From assembly GCF_017942085.1 (NCBI RefSeq), contig NZ_JAGKSP010000010.1:1-64000 (forward strand): DNA of 64,000 nt, written 5' to 3'. Below are positions 52,377 to 61,736 of this stretch, piece by piece. The stretch's first letter is position 1. Each line of letters starts with the position of its first letter. The notes under the pieces are model-generated. The model was not told where the DNA came from. It worked only from the letters and a program-made list of their open reading frames with translations, and ran no database searches. The stretch comes from Paenibacillus lignilyticus. Lineage in GTDB: Bacteria; Bacillota; Bacilli; Paenibacillales; Paenibacillaceae. The position numbers were made by a program, and so were the translations under genes.

Positions 52377-53540
52377 ATGAATCTGCAACCAGAGGGAGTA
52401 TACCCTTTCCCGTTATCGGGGGAAGAAGAGGAACGGGCGAAGCAGCTTCACGAGCAAATCATCATCATTGACCTGCTGTTCCAGGGGCCGCTGTCGCCAA
52501 AGGCGATACCGGCGCATGTATCCGATCATTTGCGGGAACAATGCGAGCCCTATAGGGACCAACCGATGGAATACAGCATGATGCCGGCTAAACTCATTAA
52601 AGGCATGATCGCCCGCGGGGAGCTTGCGGAGTTCAAAGAGGAATGGTACCGTTCCGGCATTACGGCAGGCAACAGAGAGCTCGATCTGTCGAGCCCGGAG
52701 AGCGTCGTCACGAGCATGGGCGAAGTGCAGCGCCAGTTCGATGCCGTGGAATGGCTCGATAAAGCGCTGACGGCCGGAGATATCCGCGAAGCCAAGCGCA
52801 GCGGCCGGAAAGCCGGCATTGTGACGGCGCAGGAGAACGATGGCCTGGGCAAAAACCTGGATTTGCTGGACACGCTGCATCACTTCGGCCTCCGAATTCT
52901 TCAACTGACGTACAACAATCAGAACTATGTGGCTTCGGGCTGCATGGAGCCGGCGGACGGAGGCGTGAGCAAATTCGGCGAGCGTTTCATCGGCCGGATG
53001 AACGACCTTGGCATCATCGTCGACACAAGTCACTGCGGCAAACAAACGACGCTTGATGCGTGCGGCATTTCCGTTCATCCGGTGATTGCTTCGCATACCG
53101 GAGCCGAGGCGATCTACGGCCATGCGCGCTGCAAAAGCGATGAGGAAATAAAGGCGATTGCCGCAACAGGCGGCGTTATCGGCGTGTTCGCCATGCCTTG
53201 GTTCGTACACGGCGATCCGAAGGATACGACGATGGAGCATGTGCTGGACCATATCGACTACATCGTGCGACTCGTTGGCGTCGATCATGTCGGCATCGGA
53301 ACCGATTGGCCGATGAGCGATGTGGAATGGGCGCTTGTCCATTTCAAGGAGCATGTGGCGCCGATGCTTGGTTTTGCTAAGGGAGACGGACCTTCCACGG
53401 AGACGGTGAAGGGGCTGGAGAAGTACAGCTATTTTATCAACTTCACGCGGGGGTTGATTGCAAGGGGTTATCGGAACGAAGAGATCGCGAAGATTATGGG
53501 CGGCAATTGGCTGCGTGTGTTCGAGCAGGTATGGGGATAG
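52377..53540 (+). CDS. Membrane-dipeptidase (M19) family protein
   Basis: A 387-residue amidohydrolase-fold protein of family M19. VDTSHCGKQTTLDAC, VIASHTGAEAIYGHARC and HVGIGTDWPMS carry the second metal His, the third His and the Asp typical of renal-dipeptidase relatives. The first HxD metal pair expected near the N-terminus is not clear: the segment reads IIIIDLLFQG. Substrate specificity is therefore open. GGAGAGGG precedes the ATG. Middle gene of the three-gene operon. Confidence 0.85.
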   Translation: MNLQPEGVYPFPLSGEEEERAKQLHEQIIIIDLLFQGPLSPKAIPAHVSDHLREQCEPYRDQPMEYSMMPAKLIKGMIARGELAEFKEEWYRSGITAGNRELDLSSPESVVTSMGEVQRQFDAVEWLDKALTAGDIREAKRSGRKAGIVTAQENDGLGKNLDLLDTLHHFGLRILQLTYNNQNYVASGCMEPADGGVSKFGERFIGRMNDLGIIVDTSHCGKQTTLDACGISVHPVIASHTGAEAIYGHARCKSDEEIKAIAATGGVIGVFAMPWFVHGDPKDTTMEHVLDHIDYIVRLVGVDHVGIGTDWPMSDVEWALVHFKEHVAPMLGFAKGDGPSTETVKGLEKYSYFINFTRGLIARGYRNEEIAKIMGGNWLRVFEQVWG

Positions 53541-53551
53541 GGGGCAGCGAG

Positions 53552-55681
53552 ATGAATATCAGCAAAATACTTCAAGAAACAACGTTTAAGCTCTATTGTG
53601 CAGGTGTGTACGAGGGACGGATTCGATTTGCGGCGGACAAGGTTATGCACGCCAAGGTAGATGCCCGGCGGCGGACGCAAATGCAGGAAAATGTATTATC
53701 CGAGCAGGCACCCTACATGCTGCCCTTGCAGCGTATCCGGCAGTTCCTTGATCAGTACGAGGAAGCGGCTTGGAGCGGGGAAGAGGTTAAGCTCGCAAAC
53801 GGAGATGTGTATCATAAGCATATTCGCTATACCGCTAACGTGGAGGACCGTGAAGTAACTTCGCAAGTTTGGGCGCGGAGACTGGACACGGCACTGGATG
53901 TGGTGACCGTGGATGGACGCGTCATCGGCTTCGTGGCGCCGAACCGGTACGGGATGGAAATCCTCGTTGCCGAAGGATATGAAGCGCTGACTCCGCTCGT
54001 TGTCTACGGCTCGCCGATGTTATCGCAGGCACGGTATGGCATTCAGGAGCTGGGAACAGATTTAATCCCGATGCGGGACGGCGTTCGTCTTGCGACCGAT
54101 GTGTATCTTCCTGAGGGAATCGAGCCCGGGACGAAGCTGCCGACGATTCTGATCAGAACCTGCTATGACCGCCATATGAAGAAGGATCAGCTGAAACGCT
54201 GGGCGAACAAAGGCTATGCCGTCGTCAATCAGGATGTCCGCGGCCGGGCAGACTCCGAAGGGGAGCTCGTGCCGTTCTACTATGAGCGGGATGACAGCTC
54301 CGATACGATTGATTGGATTATTGCGCAGCCTTGGTCGGACGGTAACGTGGGGATGTGGGGAGCGTCGTACCTCGGTTATGTCGTGACGGCTGCCGCAACC
54401 AGCGGCCATCCGAACCTGAAGGCGGTCGTTAACGAGGTTAACGTAGGCTCGCCGTTCGTGGATACGGTGCGTAAGGGCGGCACCGTTTGCTCATGGCCGC
54501 TGCTCTGCTGGACGTTAGCGCAGTCGGTCGGGACGCGGACGGACTTTAATATCTTCGCGGGCATCACGGTGAATCCGGAGAAGGCTGTCGATGCGAGGCC
54601 GATCCGCGACATTCCGCAGCAGATGATCGGACGAGCGTCCGGGCCTTGGGACTTGTGGAGCGAGCATCCGGAGTACGATGATTTCTGGCGGAACTGCACG
54701 TTCTCCGAACGAGGCGATCAGGTCAAGGCGCCGATGTTCGTCATCTCCGGTTGGTACGACGGCGATAGTGCGGGCGTCTCGGAAACATGGCGCATGCTGA
54801 CAGAGCATGATGTGCCTAACCGCAAGCTGTGGCTAGGGCCATGGGAGCATGGTCCTAACCGAGCCCGGGATCTTATGGGCGTAAGCTTCAGCAACGATGC
54901 CGTCGTGTACGATTATGATGTGAACGTACTTCGCTGGTTCGATCGGTTCCTTAAGGGCGTGAACAACGGCATCGATCAGGAGCCGAGAGCCGCTTACTAT
55001 TTGGTCGGAGCCAATGAATGGCGGACCTCCGAGGACTGGACGCCTGTTGAAGCGGAAGTGCGAAGCTTCTACCTGGGCAGCGGCGGCCGAGCGAATTCGA
55101 GTCTCGGTGACGGTGTATTGGGAGCCGCACCGGCATCTGCAGCTCAGTCGGAGCCGGATTCGTATTTATACAACCCGGATGAACCTGTTGCGGACAGCGG
55201 GGAACGTGAGCCGGAGAACATGCGCAAGCATGAGCTGCGCAGCGATATCCTTGTTTACACCGGCGATGCTTTGACGGAGGAGCTGACCGTTGCCGGCGAG
55301 TTATCCTGTGAGCTGTATGCGGCGAGCACCGGCGTCGATACGGATTGGGTGGTGACGCTGAGCGACGTGGACGAGAAGGGGAATTCCATCCGGCTGTCCA
55401 ACTATATCGTGAGAGCCAAGTATCGCCATGGCTTCGATGAACCGGAGCTGCTTACGCCGGGCAAGGTGGAGAAGTATTCCATCTTCCTGCAAAACATCGC
55501 GCATACGTTTCAAGCGGGCCATCGCATTCGATTCACGATTACGTCTTCGAGCAAGCTCGTTGCATTCCCGAACACGAATACCGGACTAAATCCCTACGAC
55601 GATCCGCAGCCGGTAATCGTGAAGCAGACGATTTATCATTCGGCTGAATATCCGAGCCGAGTGCTGCTGCCCGTGCTATGA
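53552..55681 (+). CDS. CocE/NonD-family hydrolase (X-Pro dipeptidyl-peptidase-like)
   Basis: A 709-residue serine hydrolase. An N-terminal extension of about 160 residues precedes the alpha/beta-hydrolase core (RLATDVYLPEGIEPGTKLPTILIRTCY..NQDVRGRADSEG) with nucleophile Ser272 in MWGASYLGYV. The C-terminal jelly-roll domain is the X-Pro peptidase type (DTDWVVTLSDVDEKGNSIRLSNYIVRAKYR). Members cleave acyl-proline peptides or esters. No signal peptide. It ends the operon that encodes a cyclodeaminase-like and an M19-like enzyme, so a proline- or ornithine-containing peptide is a reasonable guess. Confidence 0.9.
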   Translation: MNISKILQETTFKLYCAGVYEGRIRFAADKVMHAKVDARRRTQMQENVLSEQAPYMLPLQRIRQFLDQYEEAAWSGEEVKLANGDVYHKHIRYTANVEDREVTSQVWARRLDTALDVVTVDGRVIGFVAPNRYGMEILVAEGYEALTPLVVYGSPMLSQARYGIQELGTDLIPMRDGVRLATDVYLPEGIEPGTKLPTILIRTCYDRHMKKDQLKRWANKGYAVVNQDVRGRADSEGELVPFYYERDDSSDTIDWIIAQPWSDGNVGMWGASYLGYVVTAAATSGHPNLKAVVNEVNVGSPFVDTVRKGGTVCSWPLLCWTLAQSVGTRTDFNIFAGITVNPEKAVDARPIRDIPQQMIGRASGPWDLWSEHPEYDDFWRNCTFSERGDQVKAPMFVISGWYDGDSAGVSETWRMLTEHDVPNRKLWLGPWEHGPNRARDLMGVSFSNDAVVYDYDVNVLRWFDRFLKGVNNGIDQEPRAAYYLVGANEWRTSEDWTPVEAEVRSFYLGSGGRANSSLGDGVLGAAPASAAQSEPDSYLYNPDEPVADSGEREPENMRKHELRSDILVYTGDALTEELTVAGELSCELYAASTGVDTDWVVTLSDVDEKGNSIRLSNYIVRAKYRHGFDEPELLTPGKVEKYSIFLQNIAHTFQAGHRIRFTITSSSKLVAFPNTNTGLNPYDDPQPVIVKQTIYHSAEYPSRVLLPVL

Positions 55682-55692
55682 AACCTACCCAA

Positions 55693-55730
55693 AGACCGAA
55701 TTTGCCAGGCGGCGGATTCGGTCCTTTTTT
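55693..55730 (+). terminator. Terminator of the cyclodeaminase-peptidase operon
   Basis: GACCGAAT (55694-55701) pairs with ATTCGGTC (55716-55723), followed by seven T residues after a C. The 220 bp from here to 55951 is AT-rich and holds no gene. Confidence 0.85.
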
Positions 55731-55951
55731 ATGCCGAAACCGACAGTTGTTACAAGCTTGTGACCACGTTCGGACCTGAAATGACAGTTTAGGCCATTTT
55801 TCCTAACTTTTTTTAAATAAATATCGGTTTTTGAAGGCGTTTTCACAATTTTGTGTAGAAATTTGTAAGGCTTCCATAGTATTTTTATACTAATAGATTA
55901 ATTACGCATACCATCGGGTGTTCTAGAAACTAGGGGAATGGGGATCGATGT

Positions 55952-58726
55952 ATGTTAAAAGAACAAATGAGATATTCTCGGCTTGCGAATTTAACGAAAT
56001 TGATTAATACGAAGCTCGAGCTGCGTGAAGTGTTGGAGCATGTAACAACGGCGATTTCCGAGGAGATTGTACGCTGTAATTCGGTAGGCATCTACTTGCC
56101 TCAGGAGGACGGCACATTCCGGGGTTATGTCGGCAAGCCGAGCGTTATCAACGGCTGGACCATCGATATGCATGTCATCGATACCGAGATGGACCTGCTC
56201 GCCAAAGAAGTCATTGAAACGAAAAAAACGATCTATATCCCCGATACTTCCAAGGACACGCGTCCTGACCCGCGAGCGGTGCAAGGATTTCAAATTAAGT
56301 CGCTGCTGGTACTCCCCATTTCGTTCGAGCAAGAATTGTTTGGTCTTGTATTTTTATTCGACTATGGGATCCCGATGAACTTGACCCACTCCGAAATTCA
56401 AACGGTTGAAGCTTATGTGAATATGGCGGCTGTCGCGATTCAGAACGCCAAGAACTTAACGCATAAAGAAAATCTTATTTCCGAGAAGCAGCTCCTCCTT
56501 GATGTGACACGAGATTTGGCGATGTGCTCGACGATGCAGGAGAGCCTGGACAGCTGTTTCTTCTACTTAGGCAAGGTGCTCGATAATTACAATATCGGCG
56601 TCCATCTCTTGGATCCGATTACGGAGAGCCATATTCGACCGGCGAAGCTGAGCAAGAACAGCGACTGGACCGAAGAGGACTGGATCGAAGCCCACAGCAA
56701 AATCCGAATCGACGAGAGTAATGACCCGGTAATCCAAGAGGTCATCCGGACGAAGAAGGCGGTACTGATTCCGGATGTCTTCGCGGATGACCGGCCTAAC
56801 CATGAAGTATGCCGTAATTTCGGCATGAAGGGGATGCTGGTGCTGCCGATCGTCTCGATGGGCGAGGTACTCGGCGTTATTCCGGTCGTCAATTTGGAGG
56901 AAGGCAGCTTTATCTTCTCGGAAGCGACGATTCAGCTCGGCCAGTCGATCGTCGATGCGACGGCTTCGACGTTATCGAACCTGCTCTACATGGAGAAGCA
57001 AGAAATCATCATCAAAGAGAGAACCTCCGAAGTGACGGTGAAGAACAAGGAGCTTGAACGCGTCGTTACGGAGCTGCGGCAGCTCAGCCGAGAGAAGGAG
57101 CTGATCCTCAACTCGGCCGGCGAGGGCATCTTCGGTTTGGATCTGGAGCGGAAGATTACATTCTGTAATCCGGCCGGCATTGCCATGTTAGGCTACGATT
57201 CGAGCCAAGAGCTGATCGGACAGGATTGCTGCATCATCGTGACCGGCCAGGATCCGCCGACCGGGATCGACGGCAATTGGAACCGGCATTATCAGGATGA
57301 GAAGTTTTGCAGAAAAGACAGCTCTGTCTTTCCGGTTGAATATGTGATCTCCTCCATTAGGGAAGGCGACGAAATTGTCGGGGAAGTGGTTACCTTCAAG
57401 GATATTACGCAGCGGAAACAGATGGAGGAAGAAATCAAATATCGTGCGTATTTCGACAGCTTGACCGATCTTCCTAACCGGCTTCTGCTGAAGGACAGGC
57501 TGAATCAAGGACTGACGCAGGCTCAAATCAACAATGAGAAGCTGGCTGTGCTGTATTTGGACCTGGATCGCTTCAAGTTTATTAACGATTCCATGGGACA
57601 CAGCTACGGCGACCTCTTATTGCGCGATGTGGCGAAGCGGCTCAGCGATTGCGTGCCGAAGGGAGCGACAGTCTCGCGGCAGGGCGGCGACGAGTTTACC
57701 ATTTTCTTGCCCAATATCAAGAACGAGAACGAAGTGCTGAAGGTTGTCCAGCTGGTGGTCGATTCCTTCACGGATCCGTTCCAGCTGCTCGACAATGAGA
57801 TCTACATGAAGGCGAGCATCGGCATCAGTCTCTACCCGGATAATGGCGATACGAGCGAAACCTTAATCAAGAACGCAGATACGGCGATGTACAAATCGAA
57901 GGAGATTTCGGGCAACAGCTACCATTTCTTCAGCGAGGGCATGGACACCCGAACGTTCGAACGCGTGAAGCTGGAGAACGATCTCTATAAAGCGCTGGAT
58001 CAGAATGAGCTTGAAATCTATTACCAGCCGCAAATTAACTATAAAACGAAGCGGATCGTCGGTGTGGAAGCGCTGCTGAGATGGAACCATCCGAAGAGAG
58101 GCCTTATTGCGCCTGACCAGTTCATTCCGATTGCGGAAGAGACGGCATTAATCGTGCCGATCGGCGAATGGGTGCTTAGAGAGGCGTGCAGGCAGTTAAA
58201 GGAATGGCAGAACCAGGGGTATCCGCTGTTCCGGATGTCGGTCAATTTGTCGGTTCGTCAGTTCGAACAGAACAATCTGTTCTCGATGGTCAATAACGTA
58301 CTCAGGGAAGTAGGCTTGTCTCCCGAGCACTTGGAGCTGGAGCTTACCGAGAACTTGATTATCAAGAATCGGGAATTGACGTTGAAAACGATGAAGGAGC
58401 TCAAAGGCCTTGGCATCAAGATTGCCATCGACGACTTCGGAACGGGGTACTCGTCGCTCGGCTACTTGAAGAGCTTGCCGATCGATACGCTTAAGATCGA
58501 CAAATCGTTCATGCAGGATATCACCAATGACGATGACAATGCGGCGATTACGAACATCATCATCACGCTGGCACAGAACTTGAACCTAAGCGTTATTGCC
58601 GAAGGCGTCGAAACCGAGCAGCATGCTCAATTTTTATTTGCTCGTGACTGTTACTTAATGCAAGGCTATTACTTCAGTCGCCCTATGAAGGCGCAAGATA
58701 TTGCAGAACAATTTCTTCATATCTAA
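55952..58726 (+). CDS. GAF-GAF-PAS-GGDEF-EAL cyclic di-GMP signalling protein
   Basis: A 924-residue cytoplasmic protein: GAF 1 (about 10-165), GAF 2 (about 180-345), a short coiled coil, PAS (about 375-490), GGDEF (about 505-660) and EAL (about 670-915). GGDEF is intact (RQGGDEF near 578) and so are the EAL residues (GVEALLRW near 705, DDFGTGYSSLGYL), so both synthesis and breakdown of c-di-GMP are possible. No membrane helix; the GAF and PAS domains would sense internal ligands. GGGGAT precedes the ATG. The TPP-enzyme gene follows after 20 bp. Confidence 0.93.
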   Translation: MLKEQMRYSRLANLTKLINTKLELREVLEHVTTAISEEIVRCNSVGIYLPQEDGTFRGYVGKPSVINGWTIDMHVIDTEMDLLAKEVIETKKTIYIPDTSKDTRPDPRAVQGFQIKSLLVLPISFEQELFGLVFLFDYGIPMNLTHSEIQTVEAYVNMAAVAIQNAKNLTHKENLISEKQLLLDVTRDLAMCSTMQESLDSCFFYLGKVLDNYNIGVHLLDPITESHIRPAKLSKNSDWTEEDWIEAHSKIRIDESNDPVIQEVIRTKKAVLIPDVFADDRPNHEVCRNFGMKGMLVLPIVSMGEVLGVIPVVNLEEGSFIFSEATIQLGQSIVDATASTLSNLLYMEKQEIIIKERTSEVTVKNKELERVVTELRQLSREKELILNSAGEGIFGLDLERKITFCNPAGIAMLGYDSSQELIGQDCCIIVTGQDPPTGIDGNWNRHYQDEKFCRKDSSVFPVEYVISSIREGDEIVGEVVTFKDITQRKQMEEEIKYRAYFDSLTDLPNRLLLKDRLNQGLTQAQINNEKLAVLYLDLDRFKFINDSMGHSYGDLLLRDVAKRLSDCVPKGATVSRQGGDEFTIFLPNIKNENEVLKVVQLVVDSFTDPFQLLDNEIYMKASIGISLYPDNGDTSETLIKNADTAMYKSKEISGNSYHFFSEGMDTRTFERVKLENDLYKALDQNELEIYYQPQINYKTKRIVGVEALLRWNHPKRGLIAPDQFIPIAEETALIVPIGEWVLREACRQLKEWQNQGYPLFRMSVNLSVRQFEQNNLFSMVNNVLREVGLSPEHLELELTENLIIKNRELTLKTMKELKGLGIKIAIDDFGTGYSSLGYLKSLPIDTLKIDKSFMQDITNDDDNAAITNIIITLAQNLNLSVIAEGVETEQHAQFLFARDCYLMQGYYFSRPMKAQDIAEQFLHI

Positions 58727-58746
58727 AGCAATAGGGGGCTGGAAGC

Positions 58747-60396
58747 ATGAGAGCAGCAGGGGCGGTATTGGCTTTTTTAAGGGAAAATGGGGTGAAACAT
58801 CTATTCGGAATTCCGGCAGGCTCCGTTAACGCGTTTTTCGATGAGTTAAATGACATGCCGGAAATCGAACCCATCGTGACGAAGCATGAAGGGGCAGCTT
58901 CGTATATGGCCGCGGCCTATGCCAAATATACCGGTCAGTTGAGCGTAGCCATCGGCTGCAGCGGACCGGGCGCAACGAATTTGGTGACGGGCGCGGCTAA
59001 CGCGATGCGCGAGCATTTGCCCGTTCTGTTTATAACCGGGGCTGTTCCCGTCAACACGATGGGGCTGAATGCTTCGCAGGAGCTCGATGTCGCTCCGGTA
59101 TTTCGTCCCGTGACCAAGTATAGCGTCTTGGTCACGGAAGCGAAGGATCTGCTTCGCGAAGTTGCCAGAGCCTGCCAAATCGCCATCTCCGGCGTGCCGG
59201 GCCCTGTACATATTGCGATTCCAATAGACGTTCAACACGCGGATATCGGCAATCCAATCCTTCCGCCCTTGCTCCCACGCAAACCGATGATTCCTCAGCT
59301 TACTACGATAGAGAGAGCGGCGAAAGCACTCTGGAAGAGGCAGAAAGGCTGCATCTTTGTCGGACAAGGCGTACGGGGCTCGGTAGATTCCTTGATTGAG
59401 CTGGCGGAGCTGCTGGCGTGGCCGATCGTTACAACGCCGCAGGCCAAAGGCTATATTCCGGAAAGCCATCCTTTGTATGTCGGGGTGTTTGGATTCGCAG
59501 GTCATGAAGCGGCATCGGCTTTAATTGCCGAGGATGAAGGTGGCGCATTGTTAATCGTGGGCTCCAGCTTAGGCGAGACCGCTACGAACAACTATAATGC
59601 CAATCTGACTAAAGGCCGCTACACGGTACAGTTGGATTTTGACGAGACAGTGTTCAATCGAAAATACAGCATTGATCTGCCGGTTCTCGGAGACATCCAT
59701 TTGAGTTTGCTGATGTTGATCGAAGAGCTTAGAGCGCTTGGGGCTTCGAGCCAGAGGGGGAAAGTTGACGTAGCAAGCCTGCGGCATCGGCCGCTTCAAG
59801 ATGCAGCCGAAGACTATAACACCCGAAACGTGCTGCTGAACATTCAAGAATGCCTCCCGCCGGATATGCGCTACACGGTTGATATCGGGGAGTTCATGTC
59901 CTATGTCATTCATTACATGAAGGTGCGGGATTGGGATTCGTACAATATCAATGTCCACTTTGGGGCGATGGGAACGGGGATAGCCTCGGCGATCGGCTCC
60001 AAATTGGCGGAACCGGATCGTCCGGTGGCATGCATTACGGGAGACGGCTGTTTCTTCATGCACGGCATGGAAATTCTGACAGCCAAAGAATTGGGCCTGC
60101 CGATCTTGTTTATCGTGATTAACAATGCCCGGCTGGGTATGGTGTATCACGGACATTCGCTGCAATTTAAGCGGACCCACCCTTCCTTCGAGCAAGAAGC
60201 CGTCAGTATCGCGGGAATGGCTGCCGCGATGGGGATACCAAGCTACCGCATTAACGGGATGGCTGATATCCGTTCTGAGCTTATTGAGCCGTTAACGGCA
60301 TTAAAGGGGCCGGCGATTCTGGAGGTGGCCCTAAAGGACAACAGCACTCCCCCGATGGGGGATCGCGTTAAGTTTCTCTCGTCCTTCGGCAAGTAG
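58747..60396 (+). CDS. Thiamine-pyrophosphate-dependent enzyme (acetolactate synthase-like)
   Basis: A 549-residue TPP enzyme. The N-terminal pyrimidine-binding domain has the catalytic Glu in VTKHEGAASYMAAAYAKYTG; a central domain follows; the C-terminal domain has GDGCFFMHGMEILTAKELGLPILFIVINN, the TPP/Mg motif ending in NN. It groups with acetolactate synthase, pyruvate oxidase and benzoylformate decarboxylase types; no small ALS subunit is near, so the reaction is uncertain. GGGGG precedes the ATG. Probably cotranscribed with the c-di-GMP protein. Confidence 0.9.
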   Translation: MRAAGAVLAFLRENGVKHLFGIPAGSVNAFFDELNDMPEIEPIVTKHEGAASYMAAAYAKYTGQLSVAIGCSGPGATNLVTGAANAMREHLPVLFITGAVPVNTMGLNASQELDVAPVFRPVTKYSVLVTEAKDLLREVARACQIAISGVPGPVHIAIPIDVQHADIGNPILPPLLPRKPMIPQLTTIERAAKALWKRQKGCIFVGQGVRGSVDSLIELAELLAWPIVTTPQAKGYIPESHPLYVGVFGFAGHEAASALIAEDEGGALLIVGSSLGETATNNYNANLTKGRYTVQLDFDETVFNRKYSIDLPVLGDIHLSLLMLIEELRALGASSQRGKVDVASLRHRPLQDAAEDYNTRNVLLNIQECLPPDMRYTVDIGEFMSYVIHYMKVRDWDSYNINVHFGAMGTGIASAIGSKLAEPDRPVACITGDGCFFMHGMEILTAKELGLPILFIVINNARLGMVYHGHSLQFKRTHPSFEQEAVSIAGMAAAMGIPSYRINGMADIRSELIEPLTALKGPAILEVALKDNSTPPMGDRVKFLSSFGK

Positions 60397-60408
60397 CCGC
60401 GGCTGTCG

Positions 60409-60972
60409 TTAGAGGTGAGCGGAAACGGTTCGGATGGCTGACATCACGGCCTTCATCGTTTGGCCTTTGAAGGCATCCGGAACCGGTTCGCCGTGGGGAC
60501 TTGTGTACGAGCAGGCTCCGGATTCCGCATCGCGGGTGAACCCCAGGTCGGTCAAGGCTTCCAGCAGCTCCTGCGGCAGTTGCGCGGTGCCGGTGTGCTC
60601 CGCGTAATAGGCAGTGGGATAAATGCTCACGCCTATGTCATCGGTTCCGGTGTGGACGACGAACAAGTCCCATTCATGCCGGAGCATCCATTGCCCTTTG
60701 GAATAGAGGGAAATTCGAGCCTGCTCCAGTGCAGATAAGGCATCCAGATTAATCGCAAACGTTTCATTGATCATTCTGCGGACTTCCGGGCCGGTCACGG
60801 AACCAGCGGCCTGCTGAAGAAAAGCATCCAGGACTTCTCGCGGCAAAGGCGATACCTGCAGGGTTTCGAGATCGAAGTTGAAAATGTCCTGGATGATTGC
60901 GATGAGTTCAGAGCTGTTGATTCCCTCCTTATAAGCATCAAGAAGCTTGTCCATTTGTGCGGTTTTGGTCAT
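60409..60972 (-). CDS. Protein of unknown function
   Basis: A 187-residue protein of no recognised family. Predicted mostly helical in the first half (MDKLLDAYKEGINSSELIAIIQDIFNFDLETLQ), with two similar segments (IIQDIFNFDLETLQ and MINETFAINLDALS) hinting at an internal repeat, then a mixed alpha/beta part with WDLFVVHTGTDDIGVSIYPTAYY. No signal peptide or membrane helix. GGAGGT lies about 12 nt before the ATG. It is convergent with the TPP enzyme gene and shares only 12 bp with it. Confidence 0.65.
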   Translation of the reverse strand: MTKTAQMDKLLDAYKEGINSSELIAIIQDIFNFDLETLQVSPLPREVLDAFLQQAAGSVTGPEVRRMINETFAINLDALSALEQARISLYSKGQWMLRHEWDLFVVHTGTDDIGVSIYPTAYYAEHTGTAQLPQELLEALTDLGFTRDAESGACSYTSPHGEPVPDAFKGQTMKAVMSAIRTVSAHL

Positions 60973-61075
60973 CTGATAGCCGAACCTCCGTTACCGTTGG
61001 AATAGTTCCTTCTAACTATTTATTCGGCAATTCATGGACAGAAATAAAGGTCGCCTCAAAGCGACTAATTACGAG

Positions 61076-61111
61076 AAAAGCTAAGCCGATGATTCGGCTT
61101 AGCTTTTTTTG
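61076..61111. terminator. Strong hairpin with T tract between divergent genes
   Basis: AAAAGCTAAGCCGA pairs with TCGGCTTAGCTTTT around TGAT, followed by T7 on the plus side. No gene reads into it from the left on the plus strand, so it may block antisense or leader transcription. A smaller GTCGC/GCGAC hairpin lies at about 61051-61065. Confidence 0.75.
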
Positions 61112-61114
61112 TTG

Positions 61115-61143
61115 TTGACGGCTTAAGGGAAAGATGGTAAATT
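61115..61143 (+). promoter_or_regulatory. ohrA promoter
   Basis: TTGACG (61115-61120), 17-bp spacer, TAAATT (61138-61143). The OhrR-type operator starts 5 bp downstream. Confidence 0.7.
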
Positions 61144-61147
61144 AATT

Positions 61148-61179
61148 TTACGCAATTAAATTGTATGCAATTAAATTAT
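61148..61179 (+). promoter_or_regulatory. OhrR-type operator
   Basis: Two AATTAAATT blocks in the arrangement TACGCAATTAAATTGTA then TGCAATTAAATTATG. This resembles the known OhrR site of Bacillus subtilis, built from TACAATT/AATTGTA half-sites. It covers the transcription start of ohrA. Confidence 0.72.
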
Positions 61180-61195
61180 GAAGGAGAGATTAGAC

Positions 61196-61627
61196 ATGGA
61201 AACATTATATACGGCAATCGCAACAGTAGAGGGTGGACGCAATGGCAGAATCACATCGTCCGACGGTGTGCTTAATCTGGATCTGCGCATGCCTAAGTCG
61301 CTTGGCGGTAACGGTGAAGAAGGTACCAATCCGGAGCAGCTGTTCGCAGCGGGCTACTCCGCATGCTTTGACAGTGCATTGAACTTGGTGGCGCGTTCGC
61401 AGAAGGTGCAGCATGCCGGCACGGACGTTACTGCTCACGTCGGAATCGGCAAAGATGCGGAAGGCGGATTCGAGTTGGCTGTTCAGCTTCACGTCAACAT
61501 CGATGGCGTAGATCAGCATACGGCGGAAGAGCTGGTCAAAGCGGCCAAAGGCGTATGTCCGTACTCCAAAGCAACGCGCGGAAATATCGAAACGAAGCTT
61601 GTTGTAAATGGACAGCATGTAGGCTAA
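61196..61627 (+). CDS. ohrA: Organic hydroperoxide resistance protein
   Basis: A 143-residue Ohr/OsmC-fold peroxidase that reduces organic and lipid hydroperoxides in the cytoplasm. Catalytic Cys57 (GYSACFDSAL) and resolving Cys121 (KGVCPYSKATRGN) are present, and the start METLYTAIATVEGGRNGRI is typical. AAGGAGAG lies 8 nt before the ATG. An OhrR-type operator overlaps the promoter, but no ohrR gene is adjacent, so the regulator must be encoded elsewhere. Confidence 0.95.
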   Translation: METLYTAIATVEGGRNGRITSSDGVLNLDLRMPKSLGGNGEEGTNPEQLFAAGYSACFDSALNLVARSQKVQHAGTDVTAHVGIGKDAEGGFELAVQLHVNIDGVDQHTAEELVKAAKGVCPYSKATRGNIETKLVVNGQHVG

Positions 61628-61631
61628 CCAC

Positions 61632-61660
61632 TTGTGCCATTCCCAAAAAAATGCTATAAA
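61632..61660 (+). promoter_or_regulatory. htpG promoter
   Basis: TTGTGC (61632-61637), 17-bp spacer, TATAAA (61655-61660). The CIRCE element begins 12 bp after the -10 box and covers the transcription start. Confidence 0.65.
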
Positions 61661-61671
61661 AAAGAGAGTGT

Positions 61672-61698
61672 TTAGCACTCCGAAAGCCAGAGTGCTAA
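61672..61698 (+). promoter_or_regulatory. CIRCE element (HrcA operator) upstream of htpG
   Basis: TTAGCACTC (61672-61680), nine bases, GAGTGCTAA (61690-61698): a perfect match to the CIRCE consensus bound by the heat-shock repressor HrcA. It lies 38 bp before the htpG start. Confidence 0.95.
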
Positions 61699-61736
61699 TG
61701 ACATGACTGCGACATTTTTTGGGAGGGTATCGACTA

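Noticed and set aside
52413..53354. 313-codon minus-strand frame over the M19-family gene
   Set aside because: Shadow frame; the plus strand has the conserved enzyme, ribosome site and operon context.
55740..55950. Possible c-di-GMP riboswitch before the GGDEF-EAL gene
   Set aside because: The AT-rich leader shows no conserved aptamer core or paired stems that I could recognise.
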